Below the pieces are notes generated by a model. The model searched no databases. It saw only the letters and a program-made list of their open reading frames with translations, and was not told the origin of the DNA. Of a DNA stretch of 6,639 nt, positions 6,005 to 6,639 are shown piece after piece. The position numbers were made by a program, and so were the translations under genes. Position 1 is the stretch's first letter; the number at the start of each line of letters is the position of its first letter. Origin of the DNA: Ignavibacteria bacterium (GTDB lineage: Bacteria > Bacteroidota > Ignavibacteria > Tepidaquicellales > OLB5); the NCBI GenBank assembly GCA_027492415.1, contig JAPUEV010000201.1:12826-19464 (forward strand). The letters run 5' to 3'.

Positions 6005-6639
6005 ATGAAAGGACCGGCAGAGAATAAAAATGTTTCTGCCCGGCCTGCATTGTATTTATTGCTGTTACTTATAGCCGCTGTTCCGCTGACCGTTACAACC
6101 GTTACCCATAACCAGTCTGATCTTCCTAAAAATGCCGTAATGATGATCATTACCGGCTTAATCTGTGTGTTAACAGCATGCAGTTACCTGCCGGCAATTT
6201 TTTCAAAAGGCGGCAGCAATGATAAATTATTGAAGCTGAATTTTCTTCCGCAGCTTGATATTCCTTTATTGTTACTTTTGTTTTCAGCAATTCTATCCAC
6301 CCTGTTTTCAATTAATAGTTATAACAGTTACTATGGACAGTATGAAAGGCAGATAGGACTATTGACATACATCAACCTGGTGATTGTATATTTTATTGCA
6401 GGGTCACAGGATGAAGATGTGAAATTCCCGGGGAGAATTTCATTGGCAATGGAAGTAACCGCATTAATTGTTTCTTTATATGCAGTGCTGCAGCAATTTG
6501 GAATAGATCTTCTGGGAATACAGCCTCCAAATGATACGCGCCCGGTAACAACAATCGGCAGCGCAGTATTTGCGGGCGGCTTCCTTGCAATAGTTCTGCC
6601 GGTCTCTGCACTTAATATTTCAGGTAAGAAAAATACCGT
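6005..6639 (+). CDS. O-antigen ligase / Wzy-type membrane protein, N-terminal part (3' end outside window)
   Basis: The open frame from ATG 6005 runs without a stop to the window edge, giving 211 complete codons. The start lies 3 bases after the MscS stop. Predicted membrane helices lie at about 16-33, 44-66, 84-102, 116-132, 145-163 and 184-203, so it is a multi-pass inner-membrane protein. The stretch after helix 3, with the pattern STLFSIN-x-YNSYYGQYERQ (residues ~97-114), and the later RPVTTIGSAVFAGGF (~178-192) match the typical start of O-antigen ligase or polymerase (Wzy_C-type) proteins. In these a short N-x-Y/W-x-S-x-x-G segment is followed by a LQ-x-F-G-I-D segment and an R-P-x-x-T-x-G-x-x-x-x-x-G block. 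Such proteins transfer or polymerise lipid-linked glycans at the periplasmic face, which fits the sugar nucleotide and transferase genes upstream. The catalytic periplasmic loop and any C-terminal TPR region lie beyond the edge, so ligase versus polymerase cannot be decided. Confidence 0.83.
   Translation, partial: MKGPAENKNVSARPALYLLLLLIAAVPLTVTTVTHNQSDLPKNAVMMIITGLICVLTACSYLPAIFSKGGSNDKLLKLNFLPQLDIPLLLLLFSAILSTLFSINSYNSYYGQYERQIGLLTYINLVIVYFIAGSQDEDVKFPGRISLAMEVTALIVSLYAVLQQFGIDLLGIQPPNDTRPVTTIGSAVFAGGFLAIVLPVSALNISGKKNT

Noticed and set aside
6393..6611. 72-residue open frame on the minus strand near the right edge
   Set aside because: It is opposite the membrane-protein frame that starts at 6005, shows no domain, and is explained as a shadow of that gene.
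1..6639. Defence, toxin-antitoxin, CRISPR, insertion sequence or tRNA content
   Set aside because: No array of direct repeats, no inverted-repeat-bounded transposase, no RNA-like fold and no defence-family motifs seen on either strand. The window reads as housekeeping and envelope genes.

Overview
The window is a compact run of eight same-strand (+) genes, two of them cut by the window edges. The longest non-coding gap is 34 bases (3499-3532). Base composition looks moderately AT-rich. Almost none of the starts has a Shine-Dalgarno sequence; they are preceded by A/T-rich stretches instead. Together with the gene families present, this points to the Bacteroidota / Ignavibacteriota-Chlorobiota side of bacteria and a Gram-negative envelope. 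That placement is an inference, not a marker-gene identification.

Layout, left to right: (1) the last ~47 codons of an alanine racemase (peptidoglycan D-alanine supply). (2) A 614-residue protein of unknown function, with helical segments at the N-terminus, middle and C-terminus separated by a very acidic 166-residue stretch and a second charged linker. (3) Mannose-1-phosphate guanylyltransferase, making GDP-mannose. (4) Methylmalonyl-CoA epimerase, overlapping gene 3 by 4 bases (ATGA). (5) A family-9 (heptosyltransferase-like) glycosyltransferase starting at TTG. (6) A small exported DUF6265-type protein. (7) An MscS-family small mechanosensitive channel. (8) The N-terminal ~211 residues of a multi-pass membrane protein of the O-antigen ligase / Wzy type, running off the right edge.

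The common theme is the cell envelope: peptidoglycan precursor (1), nucleotide sugar (3), glycosyl transfer (5), a membrane polymerase or ligase (8), and a turgor-release channel (7). The epimerase belongs to propionate/methylmalonyl-CoA metabolism and seems to be a passenger; no mutase or carboxylase is visible here. The spacing suggests one long transcription unit, but no internal promoter or terminator can be supported.

I see no mobile element, CRISPR array, RNA gene or defence system. The items most worth a second look are the architecture of the 614-residue protein and active-site or pore substitutions in three otherwise recognisable enzymes and channels: Thr for Arg in the guanylyltransferase N-terminal signature, Asn for Asp in the glycosyltransferase donor loop, and Ile/Met for the two Leu gate residues in MscS.
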